The notes: generated by a model not told the origin, from the letters alone. 7,740 bases of DNA from Thermoplasmata archaeon (GCA_030039715.1 JASHVA010000066.1:1-7740), one strand, 5' to 3'. Shown: positions 1-6,350, numbered from the stretch's first letter. A program made the numbers and translations.

Positions 1-567
1 TTCGTGACGAACGACTCGATCCCCACGCTCGTCGCGCCGTTCGGCGCCAATCTCAGCCGGACCTACTACCTCAGCCTGATCGGGTTCTCGTCGATCTCCG
101 TCCTCGTCCTGTCGACCGCCAACGGCAATCCTCCGATCGCGGGCGCCCGCCTCGGCCTCACGTTCTCGGGCACGAACCTGAGCGATGGGCGGCCGTACCC
201 CCCGAAGGCGGGGAGCTCGCTCACGACCGGTTGGGCGAACTTCTCGGGCATTCCGCAGGGCACGACGTACTGGAGCGCGAACGCGACCGGCTTCGAGCCG
301 GCCAACGGCTCGTTCGCCGTCGTCTACGGGAGCCCCCACAACATCTTCACGATCTACCTACGGCCGATCCCGCCCCCGCGGTACGCGGGCCTCTCGATCT
401 TTCCGACGGCGGCGAACGCCTTCTGGTCGCTGCTCCTCCTGCCCGCCGCCGGCGTCGTCGGCGCGCTCGTGTATCTCACGGTCCTCCGGAACCCCTCCTC
501 CCGGGACCGGGAGGTCCGCGACGCCGCCGAGGTCGAGCGCCTTCGGCGACGGCGAGAGTCGGGCTAG
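1..567 (+). CDS. C-terminal part of a secreted, membrane-anchored protein with a carboxypeptidase-regulatory-like beta domain (5' truncated)
   Basis: The frame is open to the left edge, so the GTG at position 4 is only the first start-like codon in the window and the true start is probably upstream. Numbering from that GTG, residues about 32-105 have the look of a CarboxypepD_reg/prealbumin-like beta-sandwich: a hydrophobic strand, an NGNPPIAGA turn, then T-T-G-W-A-N-F-S-G-I-P-Q-G, the usual G-x-[YF]-x-[FI]-x-G-[ILV]-P-x-G pattern. Five N-glycosylation sequons (N16, N58, N79, N93, N101) fit an extracellular location. Residues about 136-161 form one transmembrane helix, followed by a strongly basic tail rich in Arg, so the C-terminus is probably cytoplasmic (type I topology). 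The stop TAG overlaps the stop of the convergent operon. The ligand and role are unknown; such domains are common in archaeal surface proteins. The coding call is firm and the family call moderate. Confidence 0.8.
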   Translation, partial: FVTNDSIPTLVAPFGANLSRTYYLSLIGFSSISVLVLSTANGNPPIAGARLGLTFSGTNLSDGRPYPPKAGSSLTTGWANFSGIPQGTTYWSANATGFEPANGSFAVVYGSPHNIFTIYLRPIPPPRYAGLSIFPTAANAFWSLLLLPAAGVVGALVYLTVLRNPSSRDREVRDAAEVERLRRRRESG

Positions 568-1604
568 CTCCCCGGCGTCTCCGCGACCACCGGGCTCTCG
601 GCCACCGCTTCGGCCGTGGCCGGGGGAGCCACGTCGGCACTCTCGTCGCTCGGCGGCGGCGCGGGGGCGCGACGTACGCGGACCGGCGGCGCGGCCATCG
701 GCCGCTCGACCGCCCGGACGAACCAGAGCGCGGCGACGGCGACCGCGACGACGCCGCCGAGCACCGTCCACTTCGGCTCGAAGTAGGCCGCGGCCAGGAA
801 GCCGAGCGCCGCCGCGGCACCGTAGAAGATCGGCTCGAGGCCCGGCGGCCAGGTGAGCAGCGGCGACTCGCCCGTCGAACGGTCCCGGAACGCCTCCCGC
901 TGCCCGGGCGAGAAGCCGTACTCCGCCGGGAGCTCCTTCTCCCGGTCCGTCTCGCGGAACGCCCGCACCGCCACCGGAAGCGGGGTCCGCCCGCCGGTCT
1001 GGGGCCGGGCCGTGACGAGGACGAGACCCGCCAGGCTCACGGCCGTGAGACCGGCGTAGGTCGGATCGAAGAGCGCGTTGAGCGGCAGCACGGGGGCGGT
1101 CGCCCCGTTCAGGAGGCCCCCGAAGACCTGGAACTGCTGGCCGGCGAGGCCGAAGAACTGGGTCACGACGGACAAGGAGAGGGACTCGGGTGAGCTGCCG
1201 CTGCGGGTCAAGGCGGCGGCGAGCACGAACAGGCCGAAGATGATCGCGACCGCATAGACCGCGAACCGCAGGCCGACGTGCTCGTCCGGCCGGGCCACGT
1301 ACGCGACGAGGATCCACGGAGCGCCGAGGAGGATCCCGAGCAGGAGCTCGCCGCCGTACGGTCCGATCAGGGAGGCGTCGGCGTACGCCGCCAGCGAGAA
1401 CGCGAGCAGCCCCGCGAAGAGGAGGAGGTTCGGCAGATCGAGCGGACGCTCCTGCTCGAGCGTCAGCACGGCGACCGCGAATGCCAGTGCGGCCGACGTG
1501 CCGATGACGAACTGGGCGTTCGGCCCGGGGAGGTCGCGGCCGACCTCGAGCGCCACGCCGAGGAACGGGAGCGAGAGGAGGGCGAAAGCGAGCGGTCGCT
1601 CCAC
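564..1604 (-). CDS. Polytopic membrane protein, last gene of the MoxR-DUF58 operon
   Basis: This 346-residue protein has about eight hydrophobic segments: roughly residues 5-20, 31-49, 58-76, 84-103, 112-132, 183-199, 258-275 and 279-297. A long polar stretch at 200-257 contains many charged residues, and the C-terminal tail from about 300 is rich in Pro, Ala and acidic residues and is probably disordered. Residues 142-175 are only weakly hydrophobic and could be a re-entrant or amphipathic element. The start is a GTG whose G is the last base of the DUF58 stop codon (TAGTG), a one-base overlap that supports both the start and translational coupling. I do not recognise a named family. Its place directly after DUF58 suggests it is the membrane partner or client of the MoxR/DUF58 machine; that is inference from context. 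No catalytic motif stands out. Confidence 0.85.
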   Translation of the reverse strand: MERPLAFALLSLPFLGVALEVGRDLPGPNAQFVIGTSAALAFAVAVLTLEQERPLDLPNLLLFAGLLAFSLAAYADASLIGPYGGELLLGILLGAPWILVAYVARPDEHVGLRFAVYAVAIIFGLFVLAAALTRSGSSPESLSLSVVTQFFGLAGQQFQVFGGLLNGATAPVLPLNALFDPTYAGLTAVSLAGLVLVTARPQTGGRTPLPVAVRAFRETDREKELPAEYGFSPGQREAFRDRSTGESPLLTWPPGLEPIFYGAAAALGFLAAAYFEPKWTVLGGVVAVAVAALWFVRAVERPMAAPPVRVRRAPAPPPSDESADVAPPATAEAVAESPVVAETPGS

Positions 1605-2932
1605 TACCGGCCCCCCGCGCTGCGCGGATCGCGCGCGAACAGCTGGGCGACCGTCGAGGTCGCCCCGTCCCGGCCGTAGAGTCCGACCGATGCCCCGGTC
1701 CGGGTGAGCGCGTCGGCGACGGAGCGCGTCCGGCGCACTTCGGGCTCGAGGATGGTACGGAACGCTTCCTGCTGGACGACGTCCGTCAGCTCCGGATACA
1801 TGCCCGTCACGTCCGGCACCGCGGCGTAGATGCGGTGGCCGGCGGGGCGGAACCCCGACGCTTCGGTCGTGATCTTGCCGACATCGTCCCCCGGGGAAGT
1901 GAAGAGGAGCACGGAGGCGGGCCGGTGCAGCTGCGGGAGGAGGTAGCGGAGCGCCCCGCTGAGCGACGACGGCTTCGGCGACGGTTCGACCCCCGTCAGC
2001 GCGCGCAGTACCTCAAACTCGTGGGCGGTGCCCCGCCCCGGCTCCACGAAGGCACGAATTCCGTCGTCGAACAGGACGACGCCGCCCCGGCCCCCCTCGT
2101 CGAACGCGGCGCGCAGGGCCCGGGCGGCCGCTCCGACCGCGTCCTCGAGGGCGTCCCGCCGCCCGACCCCCGTCGCCATCCCGCGGCCGATGTCGACGAC
2201 CGCGATCAGGTCCTGCTGGCTCTCGCGGTCGAACTCGCGGACGTAGAGCGTGCCTTGCGTCGAGCGGGACCAAGCGATGTTGCGGAGCTCGTCGGACGGG
2301 TCGTACTCGCGCAGCCCCCGGAAGTCCGTCCCCGCTCCGCGGGCCGAGAGCGACGTCTGACCGACGACGTTGCTCGCGAGCCGCACCGGGTGCCCGATCG
2401 GGAGCGAGGGCGGCTGCAGGAGCGCCTCGATCGACCACTCGTCGTCCACCGTCACCGTCTTGAACGCGAAGCCGAGGGTATCGTGCGCGACGACGACCGT
2501 CGGACCGACCTCGAGCAGGCCCCGGAGCTCGGGGGAGATGACGTAGGCGAGCTGCACGGACTGCTCGGCCGGCCACCAGGTGACGAGCCGGTCGTTCCCC
2601 TCGAGCACTCGCAGACGGTCCGAGTGCGGATCGGAGACCTCCGCGTAGAACCCGGTTCGGAGCCGGGAGGAGAGCCGGACCGCGAGCAGCCCCGGCGCGC
2701 CCACTTTCACGAGCGACGACGATTCGATCCGCTCCACGTCGAACGCCTCCGGCGCGAAACCGCGCGTCGCGTAGGCGAAGGCGACGAGCGTTGACAGGAC
2801 GACGCCGAGGAGGAAGAACGCGATCAGGAACAGGAGGACGTTCGTCGTGTAGAAGGCGAGGACGAGGACGACGAAGGCCCCCACGAGCGCCCCGGCCCCC
2901 CGGGCGGTGAGCTTGATCGGAGCGAGCGCCAT
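1604..2932 (-). CDS. DUF58 domain protein with a VWA-like domain, two N-terminal membrane helices
   Basis: This 442-residue protein has two adjacent hydrophobic helices (about 13-33 and 34-56) that anchor it in the membrane. A beta-rich segment (about 70-180) follows. The DUF58 signature is at about 203-235, reading D-F-R-G-L-R-E-Y-D-P-S-D then R-N-I-A-W and a conserved R-E-F-D. From residue 241 a von Willebrand A-like Rossmann fold begins (D-L-I-A-V-V-D-I-G-R-G), continuing with V-V-L-F-D-D-G at 285-291 and V-L-L-F-T-S at 341-346. The usual metal-binding DxSxS is replaced by D247-x-G-x-G, so MIDAS function is doubtful. Length and layout match the MoxR-associated DUF58 family. The ATG start is preceded by GGGGAAGG (2940-2947) at a 7-base spacing. 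It lies 18 bases after the MoxR stop and overlaps the next gene by one base. It is probably an adaptor or substrate-recognition partner of MoxR at the membrane. Confidence 0.93.
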   Translation of the reverse strand: MALAPIKLTARGAGALVGAFVVLVLAFYTTNVLLFLIAFFLLGVVLSTLVAFAYATRGFAPEAFDVERIESSSLVKVGAPGLLAVRLSSRLRTGFYAEVSDPHSDRLRVLEGNDRLVTWWPAEQSVQLAYVISPELRGLLEVGPTVVVAHDTLGFAFKTVTVDDEWSIEALLQPPSLPIGHPVRLASNVVGQTSLSARGAGTDFRGLREYDPSDELRNIAWSRSTQGTLYVREFDRESQQDLIAVVDIGRGMATGVGRRDALEDAVGAAARALRAAFDEGGRGGVVLFDDGIRAFVEPGRGTAHEFEVLRALTGVEPSPKPSSLSGALRYLLPQLHRPASVLLFTSPGDDVGKITTEASGFRPAGHRIYAAVPDVTGMYPELTDVVQQEAFRTILEPEVRRTRSVADALTRTGASVGLYGRDGATSTVAQLFARDPRSAGGR

Positions 2933-2950
2933 CGGCCGACCTTCCCCGGG

Positions 2951-3958
2951 CTACCGCGGCACGTCGATCGTGTCGAGGTCCTGGGTGAGGAGCGTGACGA
3001 TCGGGGCGATCGAGCTCGTGATGCCGCCGGCGCCGCTCGTGCGGCTCACGACCTCGGGGCGGACGATCACGCGGTGGTTGAAGACCGCGAAGGCGAGCCG
3101 ACGCACGTCGTCCGGGAGGACGTACGACCGGCCGTCCAGCATCGCCGCCGCCTTCGTCGCCATGAGGAACTGTACGGCCGCCCGCGGCGAGGCGCCGAGG
3201 AGGAACCCCTTCTCGACGCGCGTCTGCCGCACGACGGCGGCGAGGTACCGGTAGACGTCCTCGTGGACGAAGACCGAGCTGTGGATCCGGCGCAGCTCGG
3301 CGACGTCCTCCGCGGTCAGGACCGACCCCGCCTCCGGTTGGGAGGCGGCGCGCGCCCGGGACCGGAGGATCTCGACCTCGTTCTCGGCCGTGGGGTAGTC
3401 GAGGATCCAGCGAAAGAGGAACCGGTCGAGCTCGGCCTCGGGAAGTGGGTACGTCCCTTCGTGCTCGAGCGGGTTCTGCGTCGCGATCACGATGAACGGG
3501 ACGGGGAGCGGGTGGCTGACCCCGTCCAGCGTCACCTGGCGCTCCTGCATCGCCTCGAGCAGCGCGGACTGGACCTTCGGCGGGGCTCGGTTGATCTCGT
3601 CCGCCAGGATCACGTTCGCGAAGATCGGACCGGGTCGAAACTCGAATTTCTGCTCGGGCATCCGAAGGATCGTGGTCCCGAGGATGTCGGACGGCAGCAT
3701 GTCGGGCGTGAATTGGATCCGACGGAAGCTCAGCTGCAACGTCTGCGCGAAGGTGCGGACGAGCTGTGTCTTCGCGAGGCCCGGAACGCCCTCAAGAAGG
3801 ACGTGGCCCTCGGCGATGAGGGCCGTCGAGAGCGCCCGGACGACGTCCTGGTAGCCGACGATCTGTCGGCCGATCGCGTCGTTGACGCGCCGGAGCATCT
3901 CGACCGGGTCTCCCGGGGGGGTCGGCGGGGCCGGTGCGGGGGGTGGCGTGGCGCTCAT
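2951..3958 (-). CDS. MoxR-family AAA+ ATPase
   Basis: The 335-residue protein carries all the AAA+ motifs of the MoxR family: Walker A G-V-P-G-L-A-K-T at 57-64, Walker B V-I-L-A-D-E at 116-121 followed by the family signature I-N-R-A-P-P-K-V-Q-S-A-L-L-E-A-M, sensor 1 around N162 (A-T-Q-N-P), arginine finger region E-L-D-R at 176-179, and sensor 2 at G-A-S-P-R-A (R259). MoxR ATPases are thought to work as cytoplasmic chaperones that assemble or activate protein complexes with VWA-type partners, here presumably the adjacent DUF58 protein. An in-frame extension to 4051 is open, but I chose the ATG at 3958 because its A-T-G-A overlaps the preceding gene's TGA by four bases, a GAGGGAG stretch sits just upstream, and family alignments begin close to this point. 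The first 18 residues are Pro/Ala-rich and probably disordered. No motif appears damaged. Confidence 0.97.
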   Translation of the reverse strand: MSATPPPAPAPPTPPGDPVEMLRRVNDAIGRQIVGYQDVVRALSTALIAEGHVLLEGVPGLAKTQLVRTFAQTLQLSFRRIQFTPDMLPSDILGTTILRMPEQKFEFRPGPIFANVILADEINRAPPKVQSALLEAMQERQVTLDGVSHPLPVPFIVIATQNPLEHEGTYPLPEAELDRFLFRWILDYPTAENEVEILRSRARAASQPEAGSVLTAEDVAELRRIHSSVFVHEDVYRYLAAVVRQTRVEKGFLLGASPRAAVQFLMATKAAAMLDGRSYVLPDDVRRLAFAVFNHRVIVRPEVVSRTSGAGGITSSIAPIVTLLTQDLDTIDVPR

Positions 3959-4476
3959 GCTCCCTCGAACGCGGTCAGGGCGAGCGTGACCCGGTGGGTC
4001 AGCACGGCGAAGTCCCTCGCCGCGCGGCGCTGCTGGCGTCGCTTCACCCAAGCGACCCGGTCGGCCAGCCAGCTCGGTTGCTCGGCCCAGGTCGCCGACG
4101 TGTAGGCCCGGTTAAGGTCCCGGACGAGGGTGCGGAGCGAGATCGGTGGGGCGAGGAGGCGGTTCGCCTCCGGGTCGTCGAGCCGGTCCTGTTCGCTCAA
4201 CTGGATCTTGAAGTGCTCACGGACAGCGTGGTTGAGGCACCGGCCGAGGCCGTCGACCGCCGACGTGTACCGTCCTCGGCTCAGGTTGGAGTAGACGAGG
4301 GCATCGAGCTGGAGGCGCCAGGACTCCGGCGCGGTCTCCAGCGAGAGCGAGGGAAGGGGGGCGACCCGTCGCCACGACCACCAGCCGAGGAAGACGGTCA
4401 GCGCGACGGCGACGGTCATCGGGACCCCGTACGTCGGGTCCGTGAACAGCGCGTAGAACGCGGAGAGAAGGTCCAC
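3955..4476 (-). CDS. Membrane-anchored helical protein, DUF4129-like, paralogue of the preceding gene product
   Basis: This 173-residue protein has one N-terminal transmembrane helix (about 17-34, ending W-W-S-W-R-R, so the rest is probably cytoplasmic), then a soluble alpha-helical domain. Residues 64-125 align without gaps to residues 34-95 of the upstream gene product (15 of 62 identical by hand, including L65, G68, A74, R80-equivalent positions, V86-R87, F90, L114, T116, L117, L121 and Y125 in local register). The helical pattern resembles the C-terminal DUF4129 domain found in bacterial MoxR-DUF58 operons, though this is a resemblance and not a confident family call. The start is a GTG with GAGG (4485-4488) eight bases upstream, 15 bases after the previous stop. 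The stop overlaps the MoxR start by four bases, indicating coupled translation. The likely role is tethering or regulating the MoxR/DUF58 assembly. Confidence 0.85.
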   Translation of the reverse strand: MDLLSAFYALFTDPTYGVPMTVAVALTVFLGWWSWRRVAPLPSLSLETAPESWRLQLDALVYSNLSRGRYTSAVDGLGRCLNHAVREHFKIQLSEQDRLDDPEANRLLAPPISLRTLVRDLNRAYTSATWAEQPSWLADRVAWVKRRQQRRAARDFAVLTHRVTLALTAFEGA

Positions 4477-4491
4477 GGCCGGTTCCTCGGT

Positions 4492-4962
4492 TCAGCCGGA
4501 GTCCCCCGCCGGTCGCGGCGCCGGGGCTCGCGCCGCGGCGGGGCGTGAGGTGAGAGTGGAGTCGGCCCCGATCGTCCAGGAGAGGCGTCGCAGTGACGGC
4601 TCCGCGTAGATCTTCCGGAGCAGCTCCATGACCCCGTCGCCGGAGGGGGGCGGGCCGGAACCGTAGCGGACGGGTTCGTACTTCGCGTACAGCTGCGGCA
4701 GCAGCGTGACCAGGAGACCCATGTCGGGGCGGAGGTACCTCTCGAGCAGTTCCCGATGGGTCCACTGCTTCGGGAGCTTGAGCCCGAAGGCCCGTCGGAC
4801 GTCGTCCTCCGTGCTGCGGTAGGCCAGCGAGATCGCCTCCGCGGACTTCCCCTGCTTCAGCAGCGCGTCGACCTTCGCGAAGAGCGGCGGCGGAGCGGCC
4901 TCCAGCGGGGCCGCCGGAGTCGGACGGGGAACCGGGCTCGGTCGGGCGGGAGTAGCCGACAT
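4492..4962 (-). CDS. Small helical protein, DUF4129-like, first gene of the MoxR-DUF58 operon
   Basis: The 156-residue product has a Pro/Ala-rich N-terminal tail (about 1-27), a helical core at about 28-125, and an Ala/Pro-rich C-terminal tail. No signal peptide or membrane helix is visible, so it is probably cytoplasmic. The core includes L-L-P-Q-L-Y-A-K-Y-E-P-V-R-Y-G (87-101), which resembles the end of DUF4129 domains (hydrophobic helix, then Y-E-x-x-R-Y-G). It is a paralogue of the next gene product, from which it differs in lacking a membrane anchor. The frame is open upstream to 5547, but this extension is low-complexity and runs antisense to another gene; the ATG at 4962 fits a TATA-like box 28 bases upstream and the absence of a Shine-Dalgarno site, suggesting a leaderless message. 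The function is unknown; context ties it to MoxR. Confidence 0.8.
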   Translation of the reverse strand: MSATPARPSPVPRPTPAAPLEAAPPPLFAKVDALLKQGKSAEAISLAYRSTEDDVRRAFGLKLPKQWTHRELLERYLRPDMGLLVTLLPQLYAKYEPVRYGSGPPPSGDGVMELLRKIYAEPSLRRLSWTIGADSTLTSRPAAARAPAPRPAGDSG

Positions 4963-4986
4963 CGGGGCAGGCTGAGCCGGACCGCG

Positions 4987-4994
4987 TATTAGTA
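4987..4994 (-). promoter_or_regulatory. TATA-like box of the MoxR-DUF58 operon
   Basis: On the minus strand the sequence TACTAATA stands out as AT-rich in GC-rich surroundings. Its centre is 28 bases from the A of the ATG at 4962. Archaeal TATA boxes sit about 26-27 bases before the transcription start, so the start site would fall at or next to the start codon and the transcript would be leaderless. No purine-rich ribosome binding site precedes the ATG, which agrees with this. Confidence 0.5.
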
Positions 4995-5065
4995 GATGCG
5001 AGGGCGCGGGAGGGTCCCCCCACCGTCCTTCGGGGGCCGAGTTCGGCCTCCGGAGCCCGACCATC

Positions 5066-5094
5066 GGGTTAAAGAGCCCGTTCCTCGCAATTCT
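5066..5094 (+). promoter_or_regulatory. Promoter of the first two small surface-protein genes
   Basis: GGGTTAAAG (5066-5074) is a TATA-like box, followed by AATTCT at 5089-5094. The same two blocks at exactly the same distance (TTAA to AATTCT, 20 bases start to start) occur before the third gene of the family at 6402-6427, with 16 of 26 positions identical. Transcription would begin near 5092-5098, giving a leader of about 70 bases that covers the hairpins at 5099-5162. Confidence 0.5.
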
Positions 5095-5098
5095 ATCT

Positions 5099-5140
5099 GA
5101 GGGCGCGACCCGCCCTTCGTCCGATGGAGCGCCTCCGATC
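5099..5140 (+). promoter_or_regulatory. Structured 5' leader: first two hairpins
   Basis: Two hairpins can form in the leader of the gene at 5165. Hairpin 1 pairs 5099-5105 with 5111-5117 (GAGGGCG with CGCCCTT, one G-U pair, 5-base loop). Hairpin 2 pairs 5123-5129 with 5133-5140 (GATGGAG with CTCC-G-ATC, one bulged G at 5137, 3-base loop). They are followed two bases later by a third hairpin covering the ribosome binding site. High GC content makes chance pairing easy, so function is unproven. No known riboswitch class was recognised. Confidence 0.35.
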
Positions 5141-5142
5141 CC

Positions 5143-5162
5143 GGACCCCCTTCGGGAGGTCC
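5143..5162 (+). promoter_or_regulatory. Hairpin with UUCG tetraloop that encloses the ribosome binding site
   Basis: Bases 5143-5150 pair with 5155-5162 through seven Watson-Crick pairs and one C-A mismatch (5148/5157), closed by a C-UUCG-G tetraloop at 5150-5155. The Shine-Dalgarno sequence GGGAGGT (5154-5160) lies in the 3' arm, four bases before the ATG at 5165. The site is therefore a strong ribosome binding site that would be hidden when the hairpin is folded. This could limit or regulate translation of the first two genes of the trio. Confidence 0.5.
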
Positions 5163-5164
5163 CA

Positions 5165-5725
5165 ATGACCGCGACGCCGGCCCGGGCCTCGGCCCGTCGG
5201 TCGTGGGGCTGGCTCGCGGTCATCGTCGTGGCGGGCATCGCGGTGGGCACCGGGACGGCGGCCTTTGTCGTCCAGTCGGGCTCCGGCGCGGCCGGCGGCG
5301 TCCAAACCGGCTCGCAATTCCTGATGCACTGGCAGCAGACGGGCGTCATCTCGGCGACGACACCGGACCCGGTCCCGGCCCTCGCGAGCGTCGCCGTCGC
5401 GCTCCCGACCCGGCTTACGGCCGCGTCGAGCTCGTTCGCGCTCGATGCCGCTACGGCCGGCCACGAGGCGGTCGAGTGGGTCTTCTCGGAAACCGCCGGG
5501 ATCGCGACGAGCCAGGAGATCGAGGTTGCGGTGCAGATCACGTACACCGTCGGGACGGTGGCCCACTCGGTCGCGGTCGAGGCGTACCTGGAGACTCAGG
5601 TCGCCGCGATCGGAGAGACTCTGACGTTCGACCTCTACTGGGATTCCGGGGCCGCCACCGGCGTGACCTTCGCCTCAGAGACGGAGATCTCCCAGGCATG
5701 CTCGGCGGTCGGGACCTGCCCATGA
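5165..5725 (+). CDS. Small secreted or membrane-anchored protein 1 with C-terminal CxxxxxCP motif
   Basis: The 186-residue product begins with a basic stretch (R7, R11, R12), then one hydrophobic segment (about 14-36) that could be a Sec signal peptide or an uncleaved anchor. The rest is rich in alternating Val, Thr, Ala and aromatic residues and is predicted by eye to be beta-sheet. Landmarks shared with the next two proteins are W56, a P-V-P block near 69-71, A-A-T-A-G with W105-V-F, Y141-L-E-T, L158-Y-W-D-x-G, and the terminal C179-S-A-V-G-T-C185-P. These two cysteines are the only ones in the protein, so a disulfide at the extreme C-terminus is likely. The start is the ATG after GGGAGGT. 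Its TGA overlaps the next ATG by four bases. The family is not recognised; a surface or filament component is possible but unproven. Confidence 0.88.
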   Translation: MTATPARASARRSWGWLAVIVVAGIAVGTGTAAFVVQSGSGAAGGVQTGSQFLMHWQQTGVISATTPDPVPALASVAVALPTRLTAASSSFALDAATAGHEAVEWVFSETAGIATSQEIEVAVQITYTVGTVAHSVAVEAYLETQVAAIGETLTFDLYWDSGAATGVTFASETEISQACSAVGTCP

Positions 5726-6279
5726 CGTTCCAGGCGACCTTCGGCCGTTCGCGGGGACTTTGGGCGGTGCTCGCCGGTGCGATCGCCACGGTCGCGGCCG
5801 TGGGACTCGCCGCGGGCCTCGCGACGCAGATCACCTACAGCTCCGAGACCGCCCAGGGCGCCTCGGTCACCGAACACCCGCTCGCGTACTGGACCTGGCA
5901 CGAAACCATCCTCGGAACGGTCCCGGCGCCGGTGCCGGCCCGTGTCTCCGCCGCGGAGGCAACGCCGACGGTCCTGCCCCGGGGAGCGCGGAGCTATTCG
6001 ATCGATGCGGCAACCGCGGGCGATACCGCGGTCGCGTGGACGTTCGACCTACAGACAACCATGCCCCGCTCGATGGAGCTCATGCTCACGTTCGCGGACG
6101 GGCTTTCCGGGCCGGTCTCCACGCTCACGGTCTACGTCGAGACCCCCGTCCGCGCTCCGGCCGCCGCGGTCGCGTTCACCTTCTACTGGGACGCGGGGAC
6201 GTTCGCGCCGGGCACGCTCGTCATCGAGACGATGACCGGCACGGCCGTCGCGTGCGCCGCCGTCGGGAACTGCCCGTAG
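5722..6279 (+). CDS. Small secreted or membrane-anchored protein 2 with C-terminal CxxxxxCP motif
   Basis: This 185-residue paralogue has R9 and R11, a hydrophobic segment at about 13-34, and a beta-type ectodomain. It shares W57/W59, P-A-P-V-P-A (68-73), T-P-T-V-L (81-85), I-D-A-A-T-A-G (94-100) with W106-T-F, Y138-V-E-T, F-Y-W-D-A-G (154-159) and the terminal C178-A-A-V-G-N-C184-P. No other cysteine is present. The ATG overlaps the preceding TGA by four bases, so translation is probably coupled and no separate promoter is needed; upstream in-frame codons back to 5203 are rejected because they overlap the coding sequence of protein 1 out of frame. It is closest to protein 1 around the A-A-T-A-G block (10 of 15 identical) and to protein 3 around T-P-T-V-L. 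Function unknown. Confidence 0.88.
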   Translation: MTFQATFGRSRGLWAVLAGAIATVAAVGLAAGLATQITYSSETAQGASVTEHPLAYWTWHETILGTVPAPVPARVSAAEATPTVLPRGARSYSIDAATAGDTAVAWTFDLQTTMPRSMELMLTFADGLSGPVSTLTVYVETPVRAPAAAVAFTFYWDAGTFAPGTLVIETMTGTAVACAAVGNCP

Positions 6280-6312
6280 ACAGAACCGACCGACCGCCTC
6301 CGTCAGAGAGCG

Positions 6313-6328
6313 GTCAATGCGCATTGAC
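6313..6328. promoter_or_regulatory. 16-base perfect palindrome, probable operator
   Basis: GTCAATGCGCATTGAC reads the same on both strands with no spacer. It lies 34 bases after the stop of protein 2 and 12 bases before a TATA-like box at 6341. The half-site GCGCATTG is followed by a near-copy, GCGTATTG, at 6329-6336 (7 of 8 identical), giving a possible third half-site. The position just upstream of TATA suits an archaeal activator or repressor dimer. The regulator is not in this window. Confidence 0.55.
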
Positions 6329-6340
6329 GCGTATTGCCCT

Positions 6341-6350
6341 ACTATATGAT
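6341..6350 (+). promoter_or_regulatory. Distal TATA-like box of the third surface-protein gene
   Basis: ACTATATGAT is the most AT-rich TATA-like sequence in the window and lies directly after the palindrome. Transcription would start near 6372, giving a leader of about 75 bases before the ATG at 6447. It may drive the third gene as an alternative to the proximal box at 6399. Confidence 0.5.

Noticed and set aside
185..1317. Long Arg/Gly/Pro-rich open frames overlapping the first two genes on both strands (for example 231-1193 plus and 358-1317 minus)
   Set aside because: Their composition is that of out-of-frame high-GC sequence, they have no hydrophobic or domain pattern, and the overlapped frames have clear membrane helices and domain motifs.
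1835..2794. Open frame of 319 codons antisense to DUF58
   Set aside because: Arg/Glu/Pro-rich shadow of a well-supported DUF58 gene.
3074..4105. Open frame of 343 codons antisense to MoxR
   Set aside because: It lies opposite a gene with every AAA+ motif intact and shows no recognisable pattern itself.
5013..5038. Inverted repeat of C-rich and G-rich arms in the divergent promoter region
   Set aside because: The arms are almost homopolymeric with a 12-base loop, which is expected by chance at this GC content.
3930..5185. Similar starts MSATP (MoxR and first operon gene) and MTATPARA (protein 1)
   Set aside because: The underlying codons differ and the following sequences are unrelated Pro/Ala-rich or hydrophobic stretches; probably composition.
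4963..5547. N-terminal extension of the first operon gene to 5547 on the minus strand
   Set aside because: The extension runs antisense to protein 1 of the trio and across its promoter; the TATA-like box near 4990 and the family alignment favour the ATG at 4962.
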